Origin: Oribacterium sp.
GTDB lineage: Bacteria > Bacillota_A > Clostridia > Lachnospirales > Lachnospiraceae
Length of the DNA stretch: 64,000 nucleotides
Assembly (NCBI GenBank): GCA_017940955.1
Contig: JAGAXP010000258.1
Coordinates: forward strand, 5,470 to 69,469
Direction of reading: 5' to 3'
Below are positions 1 through 8,734 of the stretch, one piece after another; position 1 is the first letter of the stretch, and each line of letters opens with the position of its first letter. The position numbers were made by a program, and so were the translations under genes. The notes under the pieces are model-generated. The model had not been told where the DNA came from, did not search any database, and saw nothing but the letters and a program-made list of their open reading frames with translations.

Positions 1-1106
1 GTCAGTCCTTCTCGGTAAGAGCAGCACTTATCGCCGCTTCAGGCGGGCACAACCTGCTTCTTTCCGGTGTTGCCGGCTCCGGTAAAACCATGATAGCGAG
101 AAGAATCCCAACCATACTCCCCGGACTCACAAGAGAAGAAAATATCGAAATCACCAAAGTCTATTCCATTGCGGGACTCCTTCCCGAAGGCTCAGCTCTT
201 ATGAACCGCCGTCCCTTCAGAACCCCTCATCACACCATAACCACGCCATCTCTCGTTGGCGGATCCTCGCCCTCAGGTGTTGTGCCCGGGGAGATAGCAT
301 TGGCATCAAAGGGCGTTCTTTTTCTGGACGAACTTCCTCTTTTTTCAAAATCTTCCATAGAAGCCCTGAGGCAGCCTCTGGAAGAAAAAAAGGTGGTCAT
401 CAATCGTCTGAACGGCAGCTTTCTGTATCCCGCAGACTGTATGCTGGTGGCAGCCATGAATCCGTGTCCTTGCGGTTATTACCCGGACAGAAACAAATGC
501 CACTGCACCGAAAGCCAGATCCGTCACTATCAGAGAGGCATATCCAAACCCATTCTGGAACGGATCGATCTGTGCGTTGAAGCATCCCCTGTAAGCTTCG
601 AGGAAGCCACCAGCAGTAAAGCCTCTGTAAGCTCTGCGGAGCTCCGGAATAAGGTTCAGAAAGCCCGCGCTATCCAAAAAATACGTTTTGAAAACTGTAG
701 TCATCTGCATGTTAACGCTGACATGGGCGCAAAGGATATTGAAAAATTCTGCCCGCTGAATCAGAAAAGCAAAAGCTTCATAGGAAAGATATTTGAACTT
801 AAATCCCTGTCCATGAGAACCTACCACAAAGTTCTGAAGGTGGCAAGAACCATAGCAGATCTTGAGGGAGCTGAGGACATAAGCATTAGCCACCTTAGCG
901 AAGCTGTAAGCTACAGAGGACTGGAGGATCACTTGTATGGTGCAGTAGAAACAGGAGTACTGTCTTCAGGTTTTTCGGGAACCTACGGAAAAGTCTTTAC
1001 TAAGGTGACCGTAAGAAACACCCAAAAAACCGATTCAAAAGTCAGGCAGAATAAGCGATCTGTTTCCGGGATCACAGATTTATCGGAAGAGAGGTGCAGT
1101 CTATGA
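1..1106 (+). CDS. comM: ComM/YifB-type magnesium-chelatase-like AAA+ ATPase, 3' part only
   Basis: The gene runs in from the left edge: the frame is open from base 3, so the N-terminal Lon-like part and the start lie outside the window. The visible 367 residues hold the AAA+ ATPase core, with Walker A GVAGSGKT near base 70, Walker B-like VLFLDELPLF, and the family hallmark AAMNPCPCGYY. They end with the Mg-chelatase C-terminal domain. About 50 extra low-complexity residues follow the usual end of the family. The protein family includes ComM, a helicase that extends branch migration during natural transformation in Gram-negatives; its role in Clostridia is unproven. The stop overlaps the dprA start in an ATGA, so the two genes are translationally coupled, and pairing with dprA supports a DNA-uptake or recombination role. 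Confidence 0.9.
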   Translation, partial: QSFSVRAALIAASGGHNLLLSGVAGSGKTMIARRIPTILPGLTREENIEITKVYSIAGLLPEGSALMNRRPFRTPHHTITTPSLVGGSSPSGVVPGEIALASKGVLFLDELPLFSKSSIEALRQPLEEKKVVINRLNGSFLYPADCMLVAAMNPCPCGYYPDRNKCHCTESQIRHYQRGISKPILERIDLCVEASPVSFEEATSSKASVSSAELRNKVQKARAIQKIRFENCSHLHVNADMGAKDIEKFCPLNQKSKSFIGKIFELKSLSMRTYHKVLKVARTIADLEGAEDISISHLSEAVSYRGLEDHLYGAVETGVLSSGFSGTYGKVFTKVTVRNTQKTDSKVRQNKRSVSGITDLSEERCSL

Positions 1107-2002
1107 CAGCCCGGGACATTAATTTCAAAAACGAGATACGGGAGCTGACACCCCTGGACAGAGAATACCCTGAACGTTTACGCATGATACCAAATCCTCC
1201 CTCAACTCTTTATGTAAAAGGCAAACTGCCTCCCGATGACCAGCCGACAGTTGCCATCATCGGTTCCAGAACAGCAACGGAATACGGACTTGATGTAGCG
1301 AGAACCTTTGGCAGAGTACTGGCATCCCGGGGTGTAGGCATCGTCAGCGGCATGGCTCTGGGAGCCGACAGTGCAGGACAGTGGGGCGCCCTTGACGGAA
1401 AAGGCAGTACATATGCAGTTCTCGGAAGCGGCATAAACATCTGTTATCCTGCAAGAAACTACAGGCTTTATGATGAAATACTGAAAAACGACGGAGGGAT
1501 AATGTCGGAAGTCCCTTTGGACTCACCGCCTCTTCCAAAACAATTCGCCTCCAGAAACAGGATCATCTCGGCACTATCCGATATCGTGGTAGTAATAGAA
1601 GCGAGAGAACGCTCCGGCACCTCCATTACCGTCAACAACGCTCTCGAACAGGGTAAACAAATCTTCGCCCTTCCCGGGCGCATCACCGACCCCCTTTCAA
1701 AAGGCTGCCTCCAACTCATAAAAGAAGGTGCCGAAATCCTGACCTCCCCCGAAGACATCCTTGAATACCTCCACCTGAAAACCCAAGGTGAGCAGCTTAT
1801 CCTTGAAAAAGACACCTCTGTCCTTAACCCAAAGCAAAAGGCCGTCTACAACATCCTGGAAACCGACGCCACCCACCTCGACACCCTCGTCCCCAAAAGC
1901 AACCTGCCCGTCCCGGAGCTAACCGCCATCTTACTCGAGTTGGAGATTCTAGGTTTTTCCGAATGCACCAAAACAGGATTCTATAGAAGAAAACTTTTGT
2001 AA
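1103..2002 (+). CDS. dprA: DNA-processing protein DprA (Smf)
   Basis: DprA binds incoming single-stranded DNA and loads RecA during transformation. The 299-residue protein has the DprA Rossmann fold: GSRTATEYG, SGMALGADSAG, then VLGSGINICYP and SEVPLDSPPLPKQFASRNR, and the conserved SGTSITVNNALEQGK. A small winged-helix domain occupies roughly the last 65 residues. The ATG at 1103 was chosen over an upstream in-frame GTG at 1094 because AGGTG lies 6 bases before it and it forms an ATGA overlap with the comM stop. The last third of the gene uses unusually many C-ending codons (CCC, ACC, CTC), unlike the first part and unlike its neighbours. Identification is secure; whether this organism is competent cannot be read from here. 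Confidence 0.95.
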   Translation: MTARDINFKNEIRELTPLDREYPERLRMIPNPPSTLYVKGKLPPDDQPTVAIIGSRTATEYGLDVARTFGRVLASRGVGIVSGMALGADSAGQWGALDGKGSTYAVLGSGINICYPARNYRLYDEILKNDGGIMSEVPLDSPPLPKQFASRNRIISALSDIVVVIEARERSGTSITVNNALEQGKQIFALPGRITDPLSKGCLQLIKEGAEILTSPEDILEYLHLKTQGEQLILEKDTSVLNPKQKAVYNILETDATHLDTLVPKSNLPVPELTAILLELEILGFSECTKTGFYRRKLL

Positions 2003-2042
2003 CTCCCAAGGCACATTCTACAACACAATACATTTTATAATG

Positions 2043-2090
2043 ACTATCAGCATCAATCACACACTTGTGTGCTGATTTAATGCTGATAGT
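2043..2090 (+). terminator. Hairpin after dprA, probable terminator
   Basis: ACTATCAGCAT at 2043-2053 pairs perfectly with ATGCTGATAGT at 2080-2090, with further pairing inside (CACACA/TGTGTG). It lies 40 bases after the dprA stop. The T-run after the stem is poor (attagttata), so termination is inferred from position and stem strength. Confidence 0.5.
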
Positions 2091-2130
2091 ATTAGTTATA
2101 TCAGATGCTTTTGCGCCCTATGTAAACGGA

Positions 2131-2287
2131 GGAAAATCCAAGGGATGTGCGGCTAGGCTTGCGGCTTGAAAGAACATCGAAAGCAAAAATCCGTTCAGAA
2201 CGAACGCGTAAGCGTCCGAGCTGAACGGATTTTTGGTTGAGATGTACTTTCAACGCCGTGGGCCGTCGCGCATCCCTTGGATTTTCC
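2131..2287. repeat. 157 bp long inverted repeat (element A)
   Basis: The segment folds back on itself along its whole length. GGAAAATCCAAGGGATG at 2131-2147 matches the complement of the far end exactly (2271-2287). AAAAATCCGTTCAG (2185-2198) pairs with CTGAACGGATTTTT (2221-2234). The centre is ACGC-GTAA-GCGT (2204-2215), a stem capped by a GNRA-type tetraloop. The intermediate part is imperfect. There is no open reading frame inside. It lies between the dprA hairpin and the thrS promoter, whose -35 box begins 29 bases further on. Its function is not known to me; options are a very long terminator, a small mobile palindrome or a structured RNA. Confidence 0.85.
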
Positions 2288-2316
2288 GTACCATTTCACA
2301 ATGAATAGAAAAATCA

Positions 2317-2345
2317 TTGACAAGACTCCCCCCACGCAATAGAAT
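2317..2345 (+). promoter_or_regulatory. Predicted sigma-A promoter of thrS
   Basis: TTGACA (2317-2322), a 17-base spacer and TAGAAT (2340-2345) form a near-consensus vegetative promoter. It would start a roughly 320-base leader that contains the T-box described next. Confidence 0.75.
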
Positions 2346-2389
2346 AGTGCCGTCTTTAAATTTAACTTCCGAACCGGAAGTGCCTTAAA

Positions 2390-2615
2390 TCGTTGACGAG
2401 GACAGTAACTTTTTCAGCCTGCTTCAGAGAGGAGCCGTTTGGTGCGAGGCTTCGCAGAAGAAAATGCGAAAACCACCTCCGAGAGGTCTTTAATCAGACC
2501 CGTTGATCACGTTATAATCAAAAAAGTGGTTGCTGCATTATGCAGCAGCAATTTGGGTGGAACCGCGAACTTATCGTCCCAATCCGTGATCGTAGTCATG
2601 GGTTGGGGCGTTTCA
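2390..2615 (+). promoter_or_regulatory. T-box riboswitch of thrS (threonine specifier)
   Basis: The T-box consensus AATTTGGGTGGAACCGCG is present without change at 2550-2567. Upstream is a stem I region with AGTAA and AGAGAGG/GGTG loop elements. The triplet ACC at 2472-2474, after GAAA and before an A, is a fitting threonine specifier. Downstream, CGTCCCAA (2575-2582) pairs with TTGGGGCG (2603-2610), followed by TTTCATT, giving the terminator arm; the T-box would form the competing antiterminator. Uncharged tRNA-Thr should therefore raise thrS transcription. The class is certain. The specifier assignment rests on reading the sequence and on the gene controlled. Confidence 0.93.
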
Positions 2616-2670
2616 TTATACAAAAAGCTTCCCCAAAGGGCTTTTAAATCTTTCAAAAGGGAGAACCAAT

Positions 2671-4557
2671 ATGGAAAAAGAAGAGATTTTAAAGGTATAT
2701 CGTCATTCTCTTGCACACATCCTTGCAAAGGCTGTTATCGAGATTTACGGCAAGGATGTACAGTATGCTATCGGACCCGAGATCGAGGACGGAGCTTACT
2801 ATGATTTTGCATTACCTGAAGGCAAGACCATAACAGACAAGGATTTCAAGCAGATCGAGAACAAGATGCGTGAGATCATCAAGAGGAGAGAAGCCTGGAT
2901 CCGTAAAGAAGTATCAAAGGCCGAAGCCCTTGATATATTCAAGGATCAGAAATTCAAGACAGAGCTTATCAATGATCTTCCTGAGGACGAGATCATTACC
3001 ATCTACTATACAGGTGAAGATTATGTCGACCTCTGCCGCGGACCTCACGTTGACAACTCTCAGGAGCTTATGAGCGCAGCCTTCGAGCTTCACGCAGCTT
3101 CCATGGCTTACTGGAGAGGAGATGAGAAGCGTGACAAGCTTCAGCGTGTATATTTCTATGCATTCCCAAGCAAGGATGAGTTAAAGCAGCACATCAAGAT
3201 GATCGAGGAAGCAAGAGAGCGCGATCACAAGAAGATCGGTGCTCAGCTCGAGCTTTTCATGTTCGACGAAACAGCTCCGGGTATGCCATACTGGCTTCCA
3301 CGCGGATGGGTAATGTATCAGACTCTCCTTAAGTACAGCCGCGAACTTCAGAAGGCTCACGGATACACGGAGATCTCAGCTCCGCTTATCAATAACAAGA
3401 AGCTCTGGCTCATCAGCGGACACTGGGCACATTATCTCAACAATATGTTCATTGTTCCCGGTATCGAAGGCCACCTCGCAGCAGACGCTGACATCAACGG
3501 CGTCATCGAGAACCTTAAGAACCAGGAAGAGGCACCTAAGGCTGTAAAGATCATGGCAGGTTCCGTTGTTTACAACCGTGAGAACCTTGACACCATGGCA
3601 GCAAAGCCTATGAACTGTCCCAATGCCATGATGACCTTCAAGCGCAAGAACCGTTCTTACAAGGAGCTTCCTATCCGTTACAGCGAGTATGACGTTCTTC
3701 ACCGTAAGGAGAAGTCCGGTCAGATGAACGGCCTTTTCCGTGTTCAGGAGTTCCGTCAGGATGATGACCATACATTCGTAATGGAATCTCAGATCAAGGA
3801 TGAGATCAAGGATATCATCGCAATTGCAGATGAAATCTACACAACCTTTGGTGTAACCTACCGTGCAGAGCTTTCAACACGTCCGGATGATTTCATGGGC
3901 GACATCGAGGTTTGGAACCAGGCTGAGGCTGATCTTAAGGAGATCCTTACAGAGCAGTACGGCGAGAACGGATTCGAGATCAATGAAGGTGACGGAGCTT
4001 TCTACGGTCCGAAGATCGACCTTCAGATCAAGGATGCCCTCGGAAGAGAATGGCAGTGCGGAACTATCCAGCTTGACTTCCAGCTTCCTCACAACTTCGG
4101 TCTCACCTACATCAATGACCAGGGTGAGTCAGTTATGCCTGTAGTTATCCATCGCGCTATCTACGGTTCACTTGAGCGATTCATCGGTATTGTCATCGAG
4201 AACTTCAAGGGAATGTTCCCGTTCTGGCTGAACCCGTATCAGGTGGGTATCGTTCCTATCCGTGAGAACCACAATGAATATGCAAAGAAGGTTGAAGAGG
4301 CTCTTACAGCAGCAGGCGTGCGTGTTGAGGCTGATTACTCAGACAACAACATGAAGACCAAGATCAAGGGCTTTAAGAACTTCAAGGATCCTTATATCCT
4401 GGTTCTCGGTGATAAGGAAGCAGAGGAGAATACTGTTTCCATCAATATCCGCGGAACCAACAAGCAGGTTCAGAATGTTCCTCTTGATAAGTTCGTTGAG
4501 ATCTGTAAAAAGCTTAATGCAGAGCATACTCTTGAGCTTCCTGAGAACTTTGACTGA
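2671..4557 (+). CDS. thrS: Threonyl-tRNA synthetase lacking the TGS domain
   Basis: Charges tRNA-Thr with threonine. The 628-residue protein starts directly in the editing domain: HSLAHILAKA at residues 12-21 and DLCRGPH provide the editing histidines and cysteine. The class II catalytic core follows, with MNCPN (Cys316), QDDDH and the HRAIYGSLERF histidine giving the expected zinc ligands, and then an anticodon-binding domain. The roughly 60-residue N-terminal TGS domain of ordinary ThrRS is missing. No coding sequence for it lies upstream, because the T-box leader ends there and a GGGAG site precedes the ATG. About 40 more residues than usual lie between NNMF (257-260) and KPMNC (312-316), replacing a short loop. 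Codon use is strongly biased, as in highly expressed genes. Its place between dprA and topA is unusual. Confidence 0.97.
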   Translation: MEKEEILKVYRHSLAHILAKAVIEIYGKDVQYAIGPEIEDGAYYDFALPEGKTITDKDFKQIENKMREIIKRREAWIRKEVSKAEALDIFKDQKFKTELINDLPEDEIITIYYTGEDYVDLCRGPHVDNSQELMSAAFELHAASMAYWRGDEKRDKLQRVYFYAFPSKDELKQHIKMIEEARERDHKKIGAQLELFMFDETAPGMPYWLPRGWVMYQTLLKYSRELQKAHGYTEISAPLINNKKLWLISGHWAHYLNNMFIVPGIEGHLAADADINGVIENLKNQEEAPKAVKIMAGSVVYNRENLDTMAAKPMNCPNAMMTFKRKNRSYKELPIRYSEYDVLHRKEKSGQMNGLFRVQEFRQDDDHTFVMESQIKDEIKDIIAIADEIYTTFGVTYRAELSTRPDDFMGDIEVWNQAEADLKEILTEQYGENGFEINEGDGAFYGPKIDLQIKDALGREWQCGTIQLDFQLPHNFGLTYINDQGESVMPVVIHRAIYGSLERFIGIVIENFKGMFPFWLNPYQVGIVPIRENHNEYAKKVEEALTAAGVRVEADYSDNNMKTKIKGFKNFKDPYILVLGDKEAEENTVSINIRGTNKQVQNVPLDKFVEICKKLNAEHTLELPENFD

Positions 4558-4588
4558 TACCTTAAGTAAATTTAGATATTTAATCCTG

Positions 4589-4615
4589 TATGGGCAAAAT
4601 GATTTTCTGCCCATA
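4589..4615 (+). terminator. Hairpin after thrS
   Basis: TATGGGCA (4589-4596) pairs with TGCCCATA (4608-4615), 32 bases after the thrS stop. The following sequence, tgggatttatac, is only moderately T-rich, so it may be a weak or partial terminator before topA. Confidence 0.45.
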
Positions 4616-4667
4616 TGGGATTTATACATAATACCGTAACACTAATAGATATAAAGGTAATTCATAG

Positions 4668-6662
4668 ATGTCAAATAGCTTAATCATCGTTGAGTCTCCT
4701 GCAAAGGTTAAGACCATAAAAAAATTTCTTGGAAAAACTTATACTGTGGATGCCACCATGGGTCATCTCATAGATATGCCGAAGAGTTCTCTCGGTGTAG
4801 ATGTAGATAATGGTTATGAACCAAAGTACATAACCATCCGCGGTAAAGGTGAGCTTCTTTCCAAGTTGAAAAAAGAAGCAAAAAAAGCCGATAAGATATA
4901 TCTCGCAACCGACCCGGACCGCGAGGGAGAGGCCATAAGCTGGCATCTCAAAAACGAGCTTGATAAGGATGCTTCAAACAGAAACAAAATATCACGTATC
5001 ACCTTTAACGAGATAACAAAAAATGCGGTTAAGAACGCGATCAAAAGCCCCAGAGATATCGACATGGATCTCGTTAATGCCCAGCAGGCCCGCAGAGTCA
5101 TAGACAGGTTGGTGGGTTATACCATCAGTCCTCTGTTATGGAAGAAAATCCGTAAGGGCCTCTCGGCAGGACGAGTACAGTCTGTAGCGCTTCGTATGAT
5201 CTGCGACCGTGAAGCAGAAATTGCAGCCTTCACACCTGAAGAGTACTGGTCACTTGATGCCCACCTTCTTCATGGCAAAAAGAAATTAACCGCTGCTTTT
5301 TACGGCCAAGATAAAAAAATGGCTCTGCCGGATGAAGCATCCGTTGACGATGTCATAAAGCATATCGGCAAAACAGATTTCACTGTTTCCGATATCAAAA
5401 AGTCCGAACGCCGTAAGAAAGCCCCTCTGCCTTTTACAACAAGTACCATGCAGCAGGAGGCGGCCAAGTCTCTCGGATTTGCAACAAGCAAAACCATGAA
5501 GCTTGCCCAGACTCTCTACGAGGATGGTTACATTACATATCTTCGTACCGACAGTACCCGTATCTCGGTTGAAGCTGATGCAGCAGCAAAAATCTTCATA
5601 TCTGACAAATACGGGGAGGAATACGTTAACGGCGGTTCACAGGATGCCCGCAAGCCTCAGGAAACGGAAGTAAAGATCCAGGATGCTCACGAAGCTATCC
5701 GTCCCACAGATCTTGACCTGACACCGGAAGAGGCCAAATCAAAGCTCCAGAGAGATGAAGCCCGGCTTTATGCTCTTGTTTACAAGCGTTTTCTTGCAAG
5801 CCGCATGACCTCTGCCGTATATGACACCGAATCCGTAAAGCTTGATGCCGGGGGTTATGTCTTTACATTAAACGGATCAAAGCTTAAGTTTGACGGTTTC
5901 CTGTCTGTATACATGTCAGAAGAGGACAAGGCCGATAAGGATGTCTCCCTTCCGGAAATGAAAGAAGGCGAAAAACTCAGTTTCCAGAGTTTTGATAAGG
6001 AACAGCATTTTACCCAGCCTCCTGCTCACTACACAGAAGCTTCTCTTGTAAAGACACTGGAAGAAGACGGTATCGGCAGACCTTCTACTTATGCTCCTAC
6101 CATCGGCACACTGTTGGCAAGAAGATATATCACAAAGGAAAAGAAGAATATCTTCGTCACAGAGCTTGGACAGGCTGTAGATGACATGATGCAGAAGAAT
6201 TTTCCGACCATTGTGGATACAGCTTTCACTGCCAACATGGAATCACTTCTGGATACTGTTGCAAACGGCAACATCAGCTGGAAGACCCTGGTTGAGAATT
6301 TCTATCCGGATCTGTCACAGGCAGTTGAAAAGGCTCATCAGGAGGTGGAAAAGATTACTATCCGTGATGAGGAGACAGATATAGAATGTGATAAATGCGG
6401 ACGCAAGATGGTAATCAAATACGGCCCCCACGGTAAGTTCCTTGCATGTCCGGGATTCCCTGATTGCATGAACACCAAACCCTATGTGGAATACGCCGGC
6501 TTTATATGTCCGGATTGCGGATCCGAATGTGTAAAACGCCGTTCCAAGAAAGGACGTATTTTCTACAGCTGTTCAAATTATCCGGAATGCAATTACATGA
6601 CCTGGAACAAACCAAAAGAAGCAACAGCAGGGGAGAAAAAGGACGGCGAGATCATGTGCTGA
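4668..6662 (+). CDS. topA: DNA topoisomerase I
   Basis: Relaxes negatively supercoiled DNA by transient single-strand breakage. The 664 residues begin with a TOPRIM domain (IVESPAKVKTI; acidic motif TDPDREGEA at 81-89). The catalytic core follows, with YITYLRTDSTRIS, where Tyr291 is the expected nucleophile. Two C4 zinc-ribbon modules lie near the C-terminus (CDKCG...CPGFPDC and CPDCG...CSNYPEC), followed by a short tail. In related genomes topA is followed by trmFO, xerC, hslUV or codY before rpsB; none of these is present here. An upstream hairpin separates it from thrS, and I see no clear promoter of its own in the 110-base gap. Confidence 0.97.
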   Translation: MSNSLIIVESPAKVKTIKKFLGKTYTVDATMGHLIDMPKSSLGVDVDNGYEPKYITIRGKGELLSKLKKEAKKADKIYLATDPDREGEAISWHLKNELDKDASNRNKISRITFNEITKNAVKNAIKSPRDIDMDLVNAQQARRVIDRLVGYTISPLLWKKIRKGLSAGRVQSVALRMICDREAEIAAFTPEEYWSLDAHLLHGKKKLTAAFYGQDKKMALPDEASVDDVIKHIGKTDFTVSDIKKSERRKKAPLPFTTSTMQQEAAKSLGFATSKTMKLAQTLYEDGYITYLRTDSTRISVEADAAAKIFISDKYGEEYVNGGSQDARKPQETEVKIQDAHEAIRPTDLDLTPEEAKSKLQRDEARLYALVYKRFLASRMTSAVYDTESVKLDAGGYVFTLNGSKLKFDGFLSVYMSEEDKADKDVSLPEMKEGEKLSFQSFDKEQHFTQPPAHYTEASLVKTLEEDGIGRPSTYAPTIGTLLARRYITKEKKNIFVTELGQAVDDMMQKNFPTIVDTAFTANMESLLDTVANGNISWKTLVENFYPDLSQAVEKAHQEVEKITIRDEETDIECDKCGRKMVIKYGPHGKFLACPGFPDCMNTKPYVEYAGFICPDCGSECVKRRSKKGRIFYSCSNYPECNYMTWNKPKEATAGEKKDGEIMC

Positions 6663-6689
6663 CCGGAAAGCTTCCGATTCAAAATTAAG

Positions 6690-6719
6690 TTGACACAAAA
6701 TAAAATACTATGTTATATT
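6690..6719 (+). promoter_or_regulatory. Predicted promoter of rpsB
   Basis: TTGACA at 6690-6695, an 18-base spacer and TATATT at 6714-6719 (or TTATAT with 17). It is positioned to start a leader of about 150 bases before rpsB. Confidence 0.7.
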
Positions 6720-6721
6720 AC

Positions 6722-6846
6722 AAGTCGCGTTTAAAAGGCGCGACTTTTGTGTATCTGCAAGAGTAACATTATAAAGCACATCTGAACGAAAACCGGAATG
6801 GTACCTGAGAGTACAGGCGACGACGGTGAGCACACACGTTCAGGTG
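6722..6846 (+). promoter_or_regulatory. Structured 5' leader of rpsB, possible S2 autoregulation site
   Basis: Two structures are visible. First, AAGTCGCG (6722-6729) pairs with CGCGACTT (6739-6746) followed by TTGTG, resembling an early terminator or attenuator. Second, CATCTGAACG (6779-6788) pairs with CGTTCAGGTG (6837-6846; one G-U), closing a branched region that contains small hairpins such as CCTG-agagta-CAGG. It ends 14 bases before the ribosome site. Ribosomal protein genes often carry autoregulatory leaders. I do not recognise this one as a named class, so the function is inference. Confidence 0.55.
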
Positions 6847-6873
6847 GAAGATTTTAACCAGGAGGTATTTAAA

Positions 6874-7620
6874 ATGAGTGCAATTGGAATGAAGCAGCTC
6901 CTTGAGGCTGGCGTACACTTTGGTCATCAGACAAGAAGATGGAACCCTAAGATGGCTCCTTACATCTACACAGAGCGTAATGGAATCCACATCATCGATC
7001 TTCAGCAGACAGTAAAGATGGTTGACGATGCATACAACGCTATGGTTAAGCTTGTACAGGACGGTGGTACTGTTCTTTTCGTTGGTACAAAGAAGCAGGC
7101 TCAGGATGCAGTTAAGTCAGAGGCTCTTCGTTGCGGTGAGTTCTATGTAAACGAGAGATGGCTTGGCGGTATGCTTACAAACTTCAAGACAATCCAGACT
7201 CGTATCGATCGTCTTAAGGAGATCGAGAAGATGGCTGAGGACGGTACATTCGATGTTCTTCCCAAGAAGGAAGTAGCTCTTATCAAGAAGGAGTGGGACA
7301 AGCTTGAGGCTAACATCGGTGGTATCAAGGATATGAAGCAGATTCCTGATGCGATCTTCGTAGTTGATCCTAAGAAGGAGAAGATCTGCGTTAAGGAAGC
7401 TCGCACACTTGGAATCACACTTTTCGGTATCGCTGATACAAACGCTGATCCTGAGGAGCTTGATTATGTTATCCCCGGAAACGATGACGCTATCCGCGCT
7501 ATCAAGCTTATCGTAGGCAAGATGGCTGATGCTGTTATCGAGGCTAAGCAGGGCGAGATGACTGAGGAAGAGGCAGCAGCTGCTACAGCTGGTGACGATT
7601 CTGTAGTTCCAGAGGCTTAA
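6874..7620 (+). CDS. rpsB: 30S ribosomal protein S2
   Basis: Small-subunit protein S2, 248 residues, of normal length. The N-terminus [19 protein letters not shown] with [12 protein letters not shown], and [12 protein letters not shown] further on, are family signatures. The ATG at 6874 was chosen because GGAGG lies 8 bases upstream and the N-terminus fits the family; an in-frame GTG at 6826 would run through the leader stem. The C-terminus is an acidic tail ([21 protein letters not shown]). Codon use is strongly biased, as expected for high expression. A terminator-like hairpin separates it from tsf, so some S2-only transcript is likely. Confidence 0.98.
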   Translation: MSAIGMKQLLEAGVHFGHQTRRWNPKMAPYIYTERNGIHIIDLQQTVKMVDDAYNAMVKLVQDGGTVLFVGTKKQAQDAVKSEALRCGEFYVNERWLGGMLTNFKTIQTRIDRLKEIEKMAEDGTFDVLPKKEVALIKKEWDKLEANIGGIKDMKQIPDAIFVVDPKKEKICVKEARTLGITLFGIADTNADPEELDYVIPGNDDAIRAIKLIVGKMADAVIEAKQGEMTEEEAAAATAGDDSVVPEA

Positions 7621-7632
7621 TTAAGAAAACAC

Positions 7633-7681
7633 ATAAACCCAGCATTAGACAATTTAATAGATTGCTAAATGCCGGGTTTAT
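7633..7681 (+). terminator. Hairpin between rpsB and tsf
   Basis: ATAAACCC-a-GCATT (7633-7646) pairs with AATGC-c-GGGTTTAT at the other side, with inner pairing, followed by TTAATT. It probably acts as a partial terminator setting the rpsB:tsf ratio, which is inference. Confidence 0.6.
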
Positions 7682-7746
7682 TTAATTACAAAACAATAGG
7701 TGAAGATAATTCTTCCATAATAAAATAAATCCAGGAGGATACAACA

Positions 7747-8691
7747 ATGGCAATTACAGCAGCTCAGGTTAAAGAGTTACGTGACATGACAGGTGCAGGT
7801 ATGATGGCTTGTAAGAAGGCTCTCGCTGCAACTGACGGAGATATGGACAAGGCAGTAGACTTCCTCAGAGAGCAGGGTCTTGCAGGTGCAGAGAAGAAGG
7901 CCGGCAGAATCGCAGCTGAGGGTGTTTCTTTCACAAAGCTTTCCGATGACAAGCACTCAGGTGTTGTTGTAGAGGTTAATGCTGAGACGGATTTCGTTGC
8001 TAAGAACGAGAAGTTCCAGACATATGTTGCTGAGGTAGCAGCTCAGGCTCTTCATTCAGAAGCAGCTGATATCGACGCTTTCCTTGCTGAGAAGTGGGAT
8101 CTTGACAACTCAAGAACAGTTGCAGAGCAGCTTTCAGAGGAGATTTCAATCATCGGTGAGAACATGCACATCCGTCGTTTCCAGAAGCTTACAGAGAACG
8201 ATGGTTTCGTACAGGATTACGTACACGGCGGCGGACGTATCGGTGTTCTTCTTCAGGTTAAGTCAACAGTAGTTAATGACGCTGTTACAGAGATGGCAAA
8301 GAACATTGCTATGCAGGTTGCTGCTCTTAAGCCTAAGTTCACATCACGTAAGGAAGTTGACCAGGCTTATCTTGCAAGCGAGACTGAGATCCTTACAGCT
8401 GCAGCTAAGAACGAGAAGCCAAACGCTCCTGAGAAGGTTATCGCAGGTATGGTTCAGGGACGTATCAACAAGGAGCTTAAGGAGATCTGTCTCCTTGACC
8501 AGACATACGTTAAGGCTGAGGATGGCAAGCAGTCAGTTCAGCAGTATGTTGATTCTGTTGCCAAGGCAGAGAATGCTACAATCGAGATCGTTACATTCAT
8601 TCGTTTCGAGACCGGTGAAGGCCTTGAGAAGAAGAACGAGGATTTCGCTGCAGAGGTTGCTGCTCAGCAGGCTGCTGCAAAGAAGGCATAA
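7747..8691 (+). CDS. tsf: Translation elongation factor Ts
   Basis: Nucleotide exchange factor for EF-Tu. The 314-residue protein has an N-terminal UBA-like domain with VKELRDMTGAGMMACKKAL. The dimerisation core carries the conserved NAETDFVAKNEKF (contacts EF-Tu), and a C-terminal coiled region follows, with an alanine-rich tail (AAEVAAQQAAAKKA). CAGGAGG precedes the ATG. Codon use matches that of rpsB. In most Firmicutes pyrH follows at once; here about 10 kb of other genes intervene, and a strong terminator closes the rpsB-tsf unit. Confidence 0.98.
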   Translation: MAITAAQVKELRDMTGAGMMACKKALAATDGDMDKAVDFLREQGLAGAEKKAGRIAAEGVSFTKLSDDKHSGVVVEVNAETDFVAKNEKFQTYVAEVAAQALHSEAADIDAFLAEKWDLDNSRTVAEQLSEEISIIGENMHIRRFQKLTENDGFVQDYVHGGGRIGVLLQVKSTVVNDAVTEMAKNIAMQVAALKPKFTSRKEVDQAYLASETEILTAAAKNEKPNAPEKVIAGMVQGRINKELKEICLLDQTYVKAEDGKQSVQQYVDSVAKAENATIEIVTFIRFETGEGLEKKNEDFAAEVAAQQAAAKKA

Positions 8692-8734
8692 TTCTAAAGT
8701 CATATATATACTTGGATTTTATAATCTTACGTTT

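Noticed and set aside
345..932. 195-codon minus-strand frame opposite the ComM-type gene
   Set aside because: Antisense to conserved AAA+ sequence with no start signals; shadow frame.
2439..2804. 121-codon plus-strand frame before thrS
   Set aside because: It runs through the T-box leader and into thrS in another frame; the leader structures explain the sequence.
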